Below are positions 8,552 through 16,220 of a DNA stretch of 30,651 bases, in pieces (within the stretch, counting starts at the first letter, position 1; each line of letters begins with the position of its first letter). A program made the translations under genes and the position numbers. Source of the stretch: UBA7477 sp045602925 (lineage in GTDB: Bacteria > Bacillota > Clostridia > Oscillospirales > Ruminococcaceae); NCBI GenBank assembly GCA_045602925.1, contig JAZSCN010000019.1, positions 1 to 30,651 on the forward strand, given 5' to 3'. The notes under the pieces are model-generated. The model was not told the DNA's origin. It saw nothing but the letters and a program-made list of their open reading frames with translations, and did not search any database.

Positions 8552-8830
8552 ATGAAGTTTATCGCTTTAATTTGTCTCGCATTTACTTTAGTATCTTGTG
8601 GGACACCTCGCTATAATCTTCCTCCTAATTCCTGGTATGCTTCTCAAAATTATTACCAGCTAACATACTGGATTCAATACTGGGAACGAGTTCTTCAGGA
8701 TGAGAATAGAAAGTGTGCATATAACTTTCCTCATGACCACGAGTATCATCGTTATGTGTCAAGACATTTGAATGCTCTTTATCTTTATAGAGGACATATG
8801 GAAATGCGTCTTAAAACTTGCAATTATTAA
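8552..8830 (+). CDS. lipoprotein
   Basis: 92 residues from the ATG at 8552; an in-frame reading from 8519 would overlap the previous gene and hide the signal peptide. MKFIALICLAFTLVSC is a classic type II signal peptide with lipobox LVSC and a conserved Cys at residue 16. The mature part is Tyr/Trp/His-rich with little else to classify it. No acidic surface-export tag follows the Cys. Phage lipoproteins often block superinfection; that is only a possibility here. It is followed directly (0 nt) by 8831. Confidence 0.85.
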   Translation: MKFIALICLAFTLVSCGTPRYNLPPNSWYASQNYYQLTYWIQYWERVLQDENRKCAYNFPHDHEYHRYVSRHLNALYLYRGHMEMRLKTCNY

Positions 8831-9013
8831 ATGAATAAGCGACTAAAGTTTTATAAGAAACGTGAAAATAAACGTTTAATTTCTAAACTTGATTGGAGAG
8901 AAGAAACTAACTTTCCATATCAATTGGCTTGTCTTTCCGGCGAAGCAATTGGTACGAGATATAGATATTGGTTTTTCTTGTTGCGAAAAGCAATTAAAAA
9001 GCTGGCACATTAA
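8831..9013 (+). CDS. small basic hypothetical protein
   Basis: 60 residues with a Lys/Arg-rich start (MNKRLKFYKKRENKRLISK) and a hydrophobic stretch near residues 47-53 (YWFFLLR). Starts right after the lipoprotein stop, so it is co-transcribed. The stop TAA overlaps the next promoter box. Confidence 0.7.
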   Translation: MNKRLKFYKKRENKRLISKLDWREETNFPYQLACLSGEAIGTRYRYWFFLLRKAIKKLAH

Positions 9014-9036
9014 CAGAACTAAGGTAAACATAAATC

Positions 9037-9255
9037 ATGGACAACCTTATTGATTCAATCGAAAAGTGTTTTACCAGAGGCGAACTCCGTAAGTTACTGG
9101 CACAAACTATTCTTGATGCTCGTTATGCTGGTGCATATGTAGGAGAAGCCTGGCAGACGGTGTATCCTAATCCAGTAGAGATGCACCATTATATGGAATT
9201 GGCAGAAGCTTCACGTAACCAAAACAGTCGCCATCTTCTGAAACAAACTCGTTGA
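9037..9255 (+). CDS. hypothetical helical protein
   Basis: 72 residues, mostly helical (SIEKCFTRGELRKLLAQ). Box at 9014, 23 nt before the ATG. Its TGA stop is embedded in the repeat TTGATCTGAAACAAACT. Confidence 0.85.
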   Translation: MDNLIDSIEKCFTRGELRKLLAQTILDARYAGAYVGEAWQTVYPNPVEMHHYMELAEASRNQNSRHLLKQTR

Positions 9256-9304
9256 TCTGAAACAAACTTTTTTCTTTGAATTAATTAATTAACTTTAATT
9301 AAGC
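9252..9304 (+). repeat. AT-rich two-part repeat, left copy
   Basis: TTGATCTGAAACAAACT is followed by AATTAATTAATTAACTTTAA. Both parts recur in the same order at 24271-24343, with the second part there forming a perfect palindrome. No gene lies here. Confidence 0.65.
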
Positions 9305-9338
9305 ATATTGCATATAAACTTTCATCCGTGTGAAGGAA

Positions 9339-9390
9339 GGGCTTCCCGTTCAACTTTCCTCCTTTCTAGAACGGGAAGCCCGCGTTTTTT
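9339..9390 (+). terminator. strong intrinsic terminator
   Basis: GGGCTTCCCGTT pairs perfectly with AACGGGAAGCCC (12 bp) around a 19-nt loop, followed by CGTTTTTT. It ends the unit upstream of 9399. Confidence 0.9.
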
Positions 9391-9398
9391 GAAAAGTA

Positions 9399-9593
9399 AT
9401 GAAATACATATTGAATTATACGTTGGGCGAATCTCTTGAATATACAGAAGAAAATCTCGCAAAAGTAAAAGCCTTTGGATATAATTATGAAATTGTTGAA
9501 ATAACACCAAAGGGTGCCGAGGTACTAGAGATTGTAAAAAGGATTAACAAAAACGAATCTACTGAATGCCATTACAGAACTAAGTTAATATAA
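9399..9593 (+). CDS. hypothetical small protein
   Basis: 64 residues (MKYILNYTLGES...). It starts 8 nt after the terminator T-run and has no promoter box, so it may depend on read-through. The last residues (HYRTKLI) are encoded by the promoter box of the next gene, so the C-terminus may be shaped by that box rather than by function. Confidence 0.65.
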   Translation: MKYILNYTLGESLEYTEENLAKVKAFGYNYEIVEITPKGAEVLEIVKRINKNESTECHYRTKLI

Positions 9594-9597
9594 AAAC

Positions 9598-9783
9598 ATG
9601 AACACACTTAAGAATCAGAAGTTGATGGATGCTTGTGTAAAGCGTGCTAATGAGATTATCAATGAGCGGATGACTGCTTGGCAGGTAGACGAGTCGAATA
9701 TGGGTACCGCTGAGATGCAGGAGCTTGCTGATGCCGCTTGGAAGATTGCTTACAACGAGTGTAAGATTGGCCTATTGAAATGA
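9598..9783 (+). CDS. hypothetical helical protein
   Basis: 61 residues, almost all predicted helix (KLMDACVKRANEIINERMTA). Box at 9575, 23 nt before the ATG. Ends in ATGA with the next gene, so the two are translationally coupled. Confidence 0.85.
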   Translation: MNTLKNQKLMDACVKRANEIINERMTAWQVDESNMGTAEMQELADAAWKIAYNECKIGLLK

Positions 9784-9992
9784 AGTTCGTTAAAACAAAC
9801 GAGGTCTGGTCCTACGACGATGGTGGAGAGTTCGCTAAACGAGTTGACGCAATTTTCCGAGCGAAGTGGAAACGAGCAATGGAGGCAGGAAGTCTGGTGA
9901 CGAATACAATGGCGGACCAAATCCGACGAGAAGCGATAAAGCAGGCAACGAGAGAGTTCAAAGCGGAGCATGGAGGTTGTGGCCCATTGTAA
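9780..9992 (+). CDS. hypothetical helical basic protein
   Basis: 70 residues. Start overlaps the previous stop as ATGA. Helical and basic in the middle (RAKWKRAMEAG, IRREAIKQATREF). No box of its own, which fits the overlap. Stop at 9992 is 2 nt before the next box. Confidence 0.8.
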   Translation: MKFVKTNEVWSYDDGGEFAKRVDAIFRAKWKRAMEAGSLVTNTMADQIRREAIKQATREFKAEHGGCGPL

Positions 9993-10017
9993 AACAGAAC
10001 AAGCATATATTAAAGGT

Positions 10018-10467
10018 ATGAACAGCGTATGTTATCAGGAAACTTTGCACTATCGGAAAGCGGATGCTCTAATCCGCCTTACCTCTCTCCATGATTGGCG
10101 CAAGTATAAAATAACTCCTGCTCCCCGAGACCCGCATTGTACTATTATTAGAGTTGGTGATGGAGACCAGCTTATTATATATTTGCGAGAGGTGGGCCCA
10201 GGGTGGGATGTGGAGTTCCGTCATACGCTTAGTACTATTAGCGGGAATACTCAGTATACGACAGTACAAAAGGGCCGAACTCCGTACAAGCGAGATGCAG
10301 CAACGACTTTCCTTTGGTCGGTGCTTAGCAACCTTTCGTCTCGAAATATGAAAGAGTTTAATGTGCGAGAGCACAATATATATGAAAAAATAAATCGCTA
10401 TTTCAGCCTCCATCGATACGAGTTGGCTCCGTTGATTAGCGATTGGAAAGCAAATGCCAAAGGTTAA
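10018..10467 (+). CDS. hypothetical protein
   Basis: 149 residues from the ATG at 10018, 23 nt after the box at 9995. The reading from 9970 is only translation of the box. The box and first four codons are almost identical to those at 14042-14077, but the proteins diverge after MNSV. Basic, with strands in the middle (CTIIRVGDGDQLIIYL) and a helical end. No family recognised. Confidence 0.85.
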   Translation: MNSVCYQETLHYRKADALIRLTSLHDWRKYKITPAPRDPHCTIIRVGDGDQLIIYLREVGPGWDVEFRHTLSTISGNTQYTTVQKGRTPYKRDAATTFLWSVLSNLSSRNMKEFNVREHNIYEKINRYFSLHRYELAPLISDWKANAKG

Positions 10468-10491
10468 ACAGAATAAAAATATAATAAAAAC

Positions 10492-10761
10492 ATGAATAAC
10501 GACCAAGATATTAGTTTGATTCTCGCTGCAGCTGTTCGATATAGTTTTTATCGATGCTCGTATATTGTACCCGTTATCCAGGATTTTCTCCGTCGTCATA
10601 TGGATAATGAGTTTATTAAGCGAGATATGCGTCTTTATATTGCTGATATTAGGAACTATCTTAATGACTTAAAGGACGAGAATCGTATTCACGTCGAGGA
10701 TTATGACGTGAAATCATGGGAGAATCTTCTCGCCGAATTGGAGAAAGCATATAATGCTTAA
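10492..10761 (+). CDS. hypothetical helical protein
   Basis: 89 residues, helical throughout (DISLILAAAVRYSF, MRLYIADIRNYLNDL). Box at 10469 (CAGAATA variant), 23 nt before the ATG. No family recognised. Confidence 0.85.
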   Translation: MNNDQDISLILAAAVRYSFYRCSYIVPVIQDFLRRHMDNEFIKRDMRLYIADIRNYLNDLKDENRIHVEDYDVKSWENLLAELEKAYNA

Positions 10762-10791
10762 TCCTGAACAGAACATAATTATAATAAAAGC

Positions 10792-11226
10792 ATGAATACC
10801 ACTACTAAGTCTTTCATTATTGGTCGCCGCTATTTTCTTAACAATGGCAAGGATACTTACTTCGCTATGAGCGACCGCTACACAGCCGCAGGTTATCGAT
10901 ATATTCGTTTCCGTTCAGATATCTATGGCCATTCTTACGAGTATAAGGTAAGAGTAAAGGACGGAATTGAGTTTGTCGACCTCTTCGGCGGCGGAGTTAA
11001 GGGAGTTTCGCTTCAGGATGGCTCCGTTATTACTGCAAAGAACGAGACTGAATATATTGTCCTCAATGAAAAGGAGCAGCGTTTCTTGAATGGTGAGGAA
11101 GTTTATGTTTCGCTTGATGAGCTGAAGCGTTGGCTTGATAAGCTTCCGCTTAATTCCTCGATGGGTTTTAAGCTTCAGCGAGACCCACATGAAGTCAGCG
11201 AGCCTGTAGTAAAGCGCCCTATATAA
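10792..11226 (+). CDS. hypothetical beta-rich protein
   Basis: 144 residues. The first ~100 residues look like successive strands (SFIIGRRYFLNNGKDTYFAM, YEYKVRVKDGIEFVDLF), followed by a helix (SLDELKRWLDKLP) and a basic tail. Box at 10769, 23 nt before the ATG. Not recognised. Confidence 0.87.
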   Translation: MNTTTKSFIIGRRYFLNNGKDTYFAMSDRYTAAGYRYIRFRSDIYGHSYEYKVRVKDGIEFVDLFGGGVKGVSLQDGSVITAKNETEYIVLNEKEQRFLNGEEVYVSLDELKRWLDKLPLNSSMGFKLQRDPHEVSEPVVKRPI

Positions 11227-11253
11227 TAAACAGAACACAACTATAATAAAAGT

Positions 11254-11691
11254 ATGAACAGCATGAAAACACTTCGATGGAATACCGCTCTTAAGGCTAT
11301 GAAGGAAATGACTCCGCCTGATGGCCGCAACATCTATATGTGGCCTCAGCCCAGACTGGGAACTTATAGCGGATTTGAATTCGTTAATCGAGATGGGTCA
11401 GGCGGAACTATTATAGTTGATATTTGCCCGCTGCTTGGCAAGGTTAATTGGATTGGCTACCGCGAGAAGGGTGGAGCGAGTTATATTTTCAATGGCGAGC
11501 AGCTTGAAACTCATCGCGCTGCATTTAATAAGATTCTTGAACAGCTTGCACTCAGCTTCTGTGGACAGGATGAGCCCCCGTCATGGAACCCTGAAAAATA
11601 TCGTAAGTATTGGCATGATGGAAAGATGGCCTTCGAGAAGCATTATTGGGGGCTTCTCACTTGGTGCAAGATTCATAACGCAAATATATAA
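11254..11691 (+). CDS. hypothetical protein
   Basis: 145 residues, rich in Trp, Tyr and Gly. A helix (WNTALKAMKEM) is followed by strands (GTIIVDICPLLGKVNWIGYR) and a second helix (AAFNKILEQLALSF). This helix-sheet-helix order is repeated loosely in 12264 and 19826. Box at 11231, 23 nt before the ATG. The next gene starts 2 nt after its stop without a box, so the two form an operon. Confidence 0.87.
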   Translation: MNSMKTLRWNTALKAMKEMTPPDGRNIYMWPQPRLGTYSGFEFVNRDGSGGTIIVDICPLLGKVNWIGYREKGGASYIFNGEQLETHRAAFNKILEQLALSFCGQDEPPSWNPEKYRKYWHDGKMAFEKHYWGLLTWCKIHNANI

Positions 11692-11693
11692 TT

Positions 11694-11939
11694 ATGACTA
11701 TAGGGAACTTTTTTGAAGAATTGACGAAAATAACATTATCAGCCGCTCCTCATAATATAATAGTATCATTTAATACTGGCGGAAAGGTAAACGTAAAGTT
11801 TAGAAAGCAATATAGTAGCTGGGCAATATGGTGGGATGGAATTAAAATTAGCAAAATTGAAAAAGATGGCGAAATTTTTATTGCTGATTTGAAACAGCGA
11901 GTAGCCGGCGAGCTTGGTAAAAAGTTTTTCGTTAGATAA
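11694..11939 (+). CDS. hypothetical small protein
   Basis: 81 residues with the same order of elements as its neighbour: N-terminal helix (FFEELTKI), strands (NIIVSFNTGGKVNVKF), WAIWW, then a C-terminal helix (IADLKQRVAGEL). No box; ATG lies 2 nt after the previous stop. AT-richer than the neighbours. Confidence 0.78.
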   Translation: MTIGNFFEELTKITLSAAPHNIIVSFNTGGKVNVKFRKQYSSWAIWWDGIKISKIEKDGEIFIADLKQRVAGELGKKFFVR

Positions 11940-11979
11940 CGTTACTAATTTTAAGACAGAACATTTATATAATATAGTC

Positions 11980-12249
11980 ATGAGCAAAGTATACAACATT
12001 AGAGGAATTACCACTACTCGCGACTATGATTTGGATTGCGACCTCGTTTTTTATCGTATAGACGATGGCGAGGGTTGGACTGAATACGAGACTGCAATTT
12101 GGAATGACGAAGTATCTGAGTATTGGACTCCCGCCACAATGAGCAGGACGAATCTTTTGTGGACTGTAGTTGGCGAAGACGCAGAAAAGTTTAACAAAAT
12201 TATTTGCAAGATTTCAGGTGGCGCAAGCTGTGAGGTAGAACAGAACTAA
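11980..12249 (+). CDS. hypothetical acidic protein
   Basis: 89 residues from the ATG at 11980, 23 nt after the box at 11957. Acidic, with DYDLDCDLVFYRIDDGEGW. The last residues EQN and the stop are part of the next promoter box at 12241. Confidence 0.85.
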   Translation: MSKVYNIRGITTTRDYDLDCDLVFYRIDDGEGWTEYETAIWNDEVSEYWTPATMSRTNLLWTVVGEDAEKFNKIICKISGGASCEVEQN

Positions 12250-12263
12250 GATATAATAAAAGC

Positions 12264-12665
12264 ATGAACAAGCTACACTTTAAGACTGTTACTAAGCGGA
12301 TTAAGGACCTTATGCTCTCTCATGATTTTAGCGAGATGAAGGTCACAGAGTTTTATCCTGGGATTTTTACACTAGTATTTCCTAATGACGTAAAGATTGT
12401 GGTCGATCTCGCACCTGGCCATCTTGGCTATGCTTCTCCCTATGAGTTGTTTTATAGTGACAAGGATGGGCATGGCTGGACGAGCGAGAAGATGGAAATA
12501 ACGTGGAAGTTCACTTTCGCCGTTTGGAATAAGCTCACTCTTGATAATCCCGTCCTTGGTGAGTATGATAATTCCGTAAGGAAGCGTCTTGATGCTTGGG
12601 CTCGTCTTATTCAGGGCGGATATGCAAAGGTACTATGGGATAATAAAAGAATACTTGGTGCTTAA
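12264..12665 (+). CDS. hypothetical protein
   Basis: 133 residues. N-terminal helix (TVTKRIKDLMLSH), strands (IFTLVFPNDVKIVVDL), Trp-rich middle and C-terminal helix. It may be a distant relative of 11254 and 19826 on order of elements only. Box at 12241, 23 nt before the ATG. Confidence 0.87.
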   Translation: MNKLHFKTVTKRIKDLMLSHDFSEMKVTEFYPGIFTLVFPNDVKIVVDLAPGHLGYASPYELFYSDKDGHGWTSEKMEITWKFTFAVWNKLTLDNPVLGEYDNSVRKRLDAWARLIQGGYAKVLWDNKRILGA

Positions 12666-12666
12666 A

Positions 12667-12689
12667 CAGAACACAACTATAATATAATC
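12667..12689 (+). promoter_or_regulatory. phage promoter box, consensus example
   Basis: CAGAACACAACTATAATATA followed by ATC and then the ATG at 12690. The C of CAGAAC is at -23 and the last T of TATAAT at -7 relative to the A of ATG. Identical or near-identical boxes lie at 13082, 26588 and 26977. Confidence 0.85.
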
Positions 12690-13079
12690 ATGAACAATAC
12701 AAAGTATATCGCTGAGCTTTACGACTACACTATTACGAAGGATAATTTTAATGAGGGTGAGGACCCCTGGACCACTCAATTTAACGAGTGCGCTGTTCGG
12801 CGGATTAAGTTCAATTCCGTTGAAGAGCTGAAGGAGGAAATTGCTTGTCGTGTCCTTTTCGATAGTGCTTATCGTCATAATATGTTTATTACTCATCTTG
12901 ATGGAAATGAGTATGGCGTTGATTGGTCGTCAGAGGACGGAGACATCAATATCCCCGTTAGTGAGGAAACAATGGAAAAGTTTAAGAATGGCGAGGTTGA
13001 TATTTACGCCGGGCAAATGACGATTTATATCTATAAGGTTGAGCCGCTTGAGGAACCGGAGGGACTTGACTTTGACTAA
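12690..13079 (+). CDS. hypothetical acidic protein
   Basis: 129 residues, strongly acidic (SSEDGDINIPVSEETMEKF; the tail ends EEPEGLDFD). Strands dominate the centre and end. Acidic small phage proteins sometimes mimic DNA; nothing here proves that. Box at 12667, 23 nt before the ATG. Confidence 0.87.
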   Translation: MNNTKYIAELYDYTITKDNFNEGEDPWTTQFNECAVRRIKFNSVEELKEEIACRVLFDSAYRHNMFITHLDGNEYGVDWSSEDGDINIPVSEETMEKFKNGEVDIYAGQMTIYIYKVEPLEEPEGLDFD

Positions 13080-13104
13080 CACAGAACACAACTATAATAT
13101 AATC

Positions 13105-13377
13105 ATGAATAACGTACGAAAGATTTCAGGTGAGGACTTCATGAAGCTCTACAAGGATGCAAGTGCTGTCGATTATGCTGGTGCATATATGAGCGTGCAG
13201 GACGATGACGAAAAGTTTATCTTCCTTCCTAATGTGGATTATGAAGAGCCCATCGAGTTTGACCTCTCTATTGTAGAGCGAGGTGTATATGTCAACCGCT
13301 TCGGTGATTGCTTCCGTTTTGATACAGACGAGTGTGAATGGTTTGGTTTGCTTTCCGTAATAAAGTTAGCCATTTAA
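13105..13377 (+). CDS. hypothetical protein, array family A member 1
   Basis: 90 residues from the ATG at 13105 (box at 13082). It shares the F-x-x-[LI][YF]-K-[DN]-A opening (FMKLYKDASAV) and the F-x-[LI]-L-x-[VL] ending (FGLLSVIKL) with 17883 and 20192, around an acidic strand-rich centre. Function unknown. Confidence 0.85.
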   Translation: MNNVRKISGEDFMKLYKDASAVDYAGAYMSVQDDDEKFIFLPNVDYEEPIEFDLSIVERGVYVNRFGDCFRFDTDECEWFGLLSVIKLAI

Positions 13378-13405
13378 TTTAACAGAACTTTTATATAATA
13401 TAGTC

Positions 13406-13618
13406 ATGAACAACGACATTAAGATTGGTGATATTGTAAAGATTAAGTCTCTCTCCATTACTTCTGGCTTCGTCCAGGGTTATACCGAGGAGGACCGCTT
13501 TGAGGTTATGGGATTTGAGACTTACGGAACGTGGAACAAGCCGGTATATGTTCGTCTTATTGGCGATACTAATCCCGTTAACGACCAGCTTCCACTCTAT
13601 ACTTTGGAGCTGCTTTAA
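13406..13618 (+). CDS. hypothetical SH3-like small protein
   Basis: 70 residues. IKIGDIVKIKSLS followed by further short strands (FEVMGFETYG, VYVRLIG, LYTLELL) has the look of an SH3-like barrel, similar to many small phage proteins. Box at 13383, 23 nt before the ATG. Confidence 0.82.
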   Translation: MNNDIKIGDIVKIKSLSITSGFVQGYTEEDRFEVMGFETYGTWNKPVYVRLIGDTNPVNDQLPLYTLELL

Positions 13619-13625
13619 TACTGAA

Positions 13626-13676
13626 CAGAACATGACTATAATATAAAAGTAACAAGCAAACAACACAAACAAAATT
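13626..13676 (+). promoter_or_regulatory. promoter box with long conserved leader, copy 1
   Basis: A normal CAGAAC/TATAATATAA box is followed by AAAGTAACAAGCAAACAA and further A/C-rich sequence before the ATG. The box lies 51 nt before the ATG instead of 23. The leader core recurs at 17444 and 17836. Confidence 0.75.
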
Positions 13677-14039
13677 ATGGCTATTCGACTTGAACTTGAC
13701 ACTTATCTCGCTGAGAAGATTCTTCGCTCTGACATTCTTCAGAATCTTTGCTATGACGGTGTTTCCGCTGTTATCGACTTTTACGACTCGATGGGCGAGG
13801 ATATTGACTTTGACCAGTCTCTTTTCTGGTGCTTCCATCGCTACGAGTCCGCTCTCGCTGCAGTAATGGACCATAACCCCGACGAGGTAGAGGCTATTGT
13901 GCGCGATATTAAGGAAGAGAATCCTGGCGAGGTAGTATCTCAGGATGACGTGGAGGCTGAGTGCAAGCATTGGCTTGCTGAGAATACCACTTGCATTCCT
14001 ATGGACGACGGAAGCGTTATTATTAACACTGAGTTTTAA
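13677..14039 (+). CDS. hypothetical acidic helical protein (long-leader gene)
   Basis: 120 residues, acidic, mainly helical (YLAEKILRSDILQNL, AVIDFYDSMGEDIDF). One of three genes that carry the conserved A/C-rich leader (box at 13626). Not recognised; no clear similarity to the other two leader genes. Confidence 0.87.
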   Translation: MAIRLELDTYLAEKILRSDILQNLCYDGVSAVIDFYDSMGEDIDFDQSLFWCFHRYESALAAVMDHNPDEVEAIVRDIKEENPGEVVSQDDVEAECKHWLAENTTCIPMDDGSVIINTEF

Positions 14040-14064
14040 GACAGAACAAGCATATATTATAGGT

Positions 14065-14355
14065 ATGAACAGCGTATATTTTCCTGAGATGCAGTATGTG
14101 AACGTGAAGGTTAAGGGTATTGAGTGGGATGCCACCGACGAGGATGGTGAGGTTATCCCGCTTCCCGACCTTCCTACCGATATTGATTCCTTCGAGGTTG
14201 AGCTTGACGAGGGCGTAGACGTGCATGAGAGATGGCGTGAGGATGGCGGCATGACAGGGTTTGACGAACTTTGTGAGATGCTTGTTGACCAGCTCTCTAA
14301 CGAGTATGGCTTCTGCATCAACGGGATTGATGAGGTTGAGGTGCTTGTAGACTAA
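14065..14355 (+). CDS. hypothetical acidic protein, array family C member 1
   Basis: 96 residues from the ATG at 14065 (box at 14042). It shares with 18529 a Val/Leu-Lys start, then IEWD/E-x-x-D-[ED], an LP segment, a helix and [NR]-EYG near the end. The sequence is strongly acidic (ELDEGVDVHERW). Box and first codons nearly match those of 10018. Confidence 0.85.
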   Translation: MNSVYFPEMQYVNVKVKGIEWDATDEDGEVIPLPDLPTDIDSFEVELDEGVDVHERWREDGGMTGFDELCEMLVDQLSNEYGFCINGIDEVEVLVD

Positions 14356-14378
14356 CAGAACAAGACTATAATATAATC

Positions 14379-14648
14379 ATGTTACAGCTTCCATACCAAA
14401 TCAAGTGCGACCGAGGCAATATGGCATTCCATGATGGGATTCGGTGGGATTCTTGCATTGACCCCAAGTGGGGCGATGACGAGATGAAGACGTATATAAC
14501 CCGTCTCTTTATTAAGAGCGGAGATAATGCAACCGACATGGAAATCTCCCGTACAGACGAGGGAATTATTGTGCGTTGGACTATGAACTACCGCACCTTG
14601 TCCCCTCGTCGTTGCGAGTGCACTCTTGAGCCTAAGCCTACTGAGTAA
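14379..14648 (+). CDS. hypothetical protein
   Basis: 89 residues, Trp and Cys rich (IKCDRGNMAFHDGIRWDSC). Second half strand-like (TRLFIKSGDNATDMEISRT). Box at 14356, 23 nt before the ATG. Stop overlaps the region of the next box. Confidence 0.85.
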   Translation: MLQLPYQIKCDRGNMAFHDGIRWDSCIDPKWGDDEMKTYITRLFIKSGDNATDMEISRTDEGIIVRWTMNYRTLSPRRCECTLEPKPTE

Positions 14649-14676
14649 TAGAACAGAACACGACTATAATACAAGC

Positions 14677-15105
14677 ATGAATATGAACGACATTGAAAAG
14701 CCTTTTAACGAAGTAACCGCTGAAGATATTAAGGATGCTCTCGCTGTAGATAAGGAGCGTGACTCTCATTGGGGCCTTCCCGTTCTCATTATTGATGATG
14801 AGGAATATGCGGTAGCAGAGGGTGAGGAAGAGGCTACTAAAGCCGCTCGCCAAGCCGTTGAGGAGTCTATTTGCTACTTTAGGCCTGATTTCCTCGCTGC
14901 TCATTCTGACGTACCTGAAAAGGTATTTACGTTCCTCGCCGGGACGGGGTGTTTCGACGATAACGAGGCATACAAGGCCATGATTTATGACGTGGAGGAC
15001 TTTATCGACGATGCTATTGATGCAGATGGGCGAGGACATTTCCTCAATACTTACGATAGCAAGGAACACGAGATTGGCGAGTACTTCTTATATCAAATCA
15101 ATTAA
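14677..15105 (+). CDS. hypothetical acidic protein
   Basis: 142 residues from the ATG at 14677 (box at 14654); a second ATG at 14683 is possible. Very acidic (IIDDEEYAVAEGEEEATKAA; DVEDFIDDAIDADG). Helical. The gene is followed not by a promoter box but by the 14-bp hairpin at 15112-15175. Confidence 0.87.
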   Translation: MNMNDIEKPFNEVTAEDIKDALAVDKERDSHWGLPVLIIDDEEYAVAEGEEEATKAARQAVEESICYFRPDFLAAHSDVPEKVFTFLAGTGCFDDNEAYKAMIYDVEDFIDDAIDADGRGHFLNTYDSKEHEIGEYFLYQIN

Positions 15106-15111
15106 ACTAGC

Positions 15112-15175
15112 CTATATGGCCTTTGTATAGCCAAGCAAGCCAAGTAGCTTATAAGCCTGTGCAAAGGCCATATAG
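15112..15175 (+). other. long hairpin in place of a promoter box
   Basis: CTATATGGCCTTTG (15112-15125) pairs perfectly with CAAAGGCCATATAG (15162-15175) around a 36-nt loop. No U-run follows, so it is not a standard terminator. It fills the gap before 15200, one of the few array genes without a box. Confidence 0.7.
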
Positions 15176-15199
15176 ACCAACCTGGAGCCAAATAAAACT

Positions 15200-15457
15200 A
15201 TGTTTAAGCCATTCAAAAAGCCCTTAAGTCAGTCAGAAACTTTCGCTAAGCTGAATCATTATGTTTCAGTTGCGCCGGTTGAAGTTAAGCGAACACTTTT
15301 CGGAACGAAAGTTTATCTTTATGAAGACGGGACAAAGATTGCGTTGTTCGGTGATATACAATGCAATATCTGGGACCCAGCGGAGGAGAAGTGGGGATAT
15401 ACTTCTCGTGAAACGGCAAAGCAATTTGCTGCTATTTTGAACAGAACACAAATATAA
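15200..15457 (+). CDS. hypothetical protein
   Basis: 85 residues, basic start (MFKPFKKPLSQSET), strands in the centre (GTKVYLYEDGTKIALFGD), helix at the end. It lacks a promoter box and follows the hairpin at 15112-15175, so it may be read through from 14677. Its C-terminal NRTQI is encoded by the next gene's promoter box at 15442. Confidence 0.78.
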   Translation: MFKPFKKPLSQSETFAKLNHYVSVAPVEVKRTLFGTKVYLYEDGTKIALFGDIQCNIWDPAEEKWGYTSRETAKQFAAILNRTQI

Positions 15458-15466
15458 TATAAGCAT

Positions 15467-15859
15467 ATGAAGAACGACACTATTTCCACTATTTTGGCTA
15501 ACTACGACAATTATGACGTAATGGACCTTTGGTATGATTGGTTTTGCAAGGATTCGTCTCTTAAGCGAAAGGGCAAGGACCTTCTCCATAAGCTCAAGAT
15601 GATTGCCCCGTCTAAGAAGTTTGATAACGATAAGTGTTACGTCTTTTTCAAGAATAATTGTCCTTGCGTAGGAAATCTTTTTGACGACTTCCGCATTTGT
15701 GATAAGGAGAAGGGCAAGGTGCTTTATTGCGTCGTTCCTAAGAGCGGTTATAAGTGCGACAATGGACGAGCACAGGTCTTTGGCGTAGATAATAACTTCC
15801 AGGGGCCCCTCGCTGAGGGTACTTGGCGCGATATTAAGACTTGGTTCCTGGCTGACTAA
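15467..15859 (+). CDS. hypothetical Cys/Lys-rich protein
   Basis: 130 residues with seven Cys (FCKD, DKCYVF, NNCPCVG, RICDKE, LYCVV, YKCDN), which could bind metal, though no standard zinc motif is complete. Box at 15442, 25 nt before the ATG (catATG form). A 9-bp hairpin (15845-15853 with 15859-15867) includes the stop codon. Confidence 0.86.
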   Translation: MKNDTISTILANYDNYDVMDLWYDWFCKDSSLKRKGKDLLHKLKMIAPSKKFDNDKCYVFFKNNCPCVGNLFDDFRICDKEKGKVLYCVVPKSGYKCDNGRAQVFGVDNNFQGPLAEGTWRDIKTWFLAD

Positions 15860-15867
15860 GCCAGGAA
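15845..15867 (+). other. hairpin across a stop codon
   Basis: TTCCTGGCT pairs perfectly with AGCCAGGAA around GACTA, covering the stop of 15467-15859. No U-run follows. It directly abuts the next promoter box at 15868, so it may mark the 3' end of the transcript. A similar hairpin is at 17410-17432. Confidence 0.6.
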
Positions 15868-15890
15868 CAGAACTTAGATATAATAAAAGC

Positions 15891-16190
15891 ATGAACAGCC
15901 TGAAACATTATTGCATCCATTCCGTTGTCTGGGACATTTGCCCTCGCCCTCTTTATAAGGGAAAGCTCACTAAGAATTATATTCATAAGTGCCTTGAGCT
16001 TGGCTTGCCACTTGATTTTGCACATTTTTATGTTAAGGCCGTAGATGAGACTGCCGCTGCTCGTTATTATGAAAAGCTTGTCGGCGGAAAGTTACGTCGC
16101 TGGTGTATTCGTGAAATGATGGGCCTTACTTATGAAGATGAGGTTTGCTATAGCTTTTGCCTTGACGCAAGCAGCCTGAAGGATGCTTAA
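15891..16190 (+). CDS. hypothetical protein
   Basis: 99 residues, basic N-terminal part with six Cys/His-bearing segments (HYCIHSVVWDIC, IHKCLELG, RRWCIREM). No family recognised. Box at 15868, 23 nt before the ATG. Confidence 0.85.
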   Translation: MNSLKHYCIHSVVWDICPRPLYKGKLTKNYIHKCLELGLPLDFAHFYVKAVDETAAARYYEKLVGGKLRRWCIREMMGLTYEDEVCYSFCLDASSLKDA

Positions 16191-16220
16191 ATCAGAACAG
16201 AACACAGCTATAATAAAAGC

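Noticed and set aside
12667..12689. Classical sigma-70 promoter with a -35 box
   Set aside because: CAGAAC lies only about 5 nt before TATAAT, far too close for a -35 element (17 nt expected), and it differs from the Bacteroidota -33/-7 pattern.
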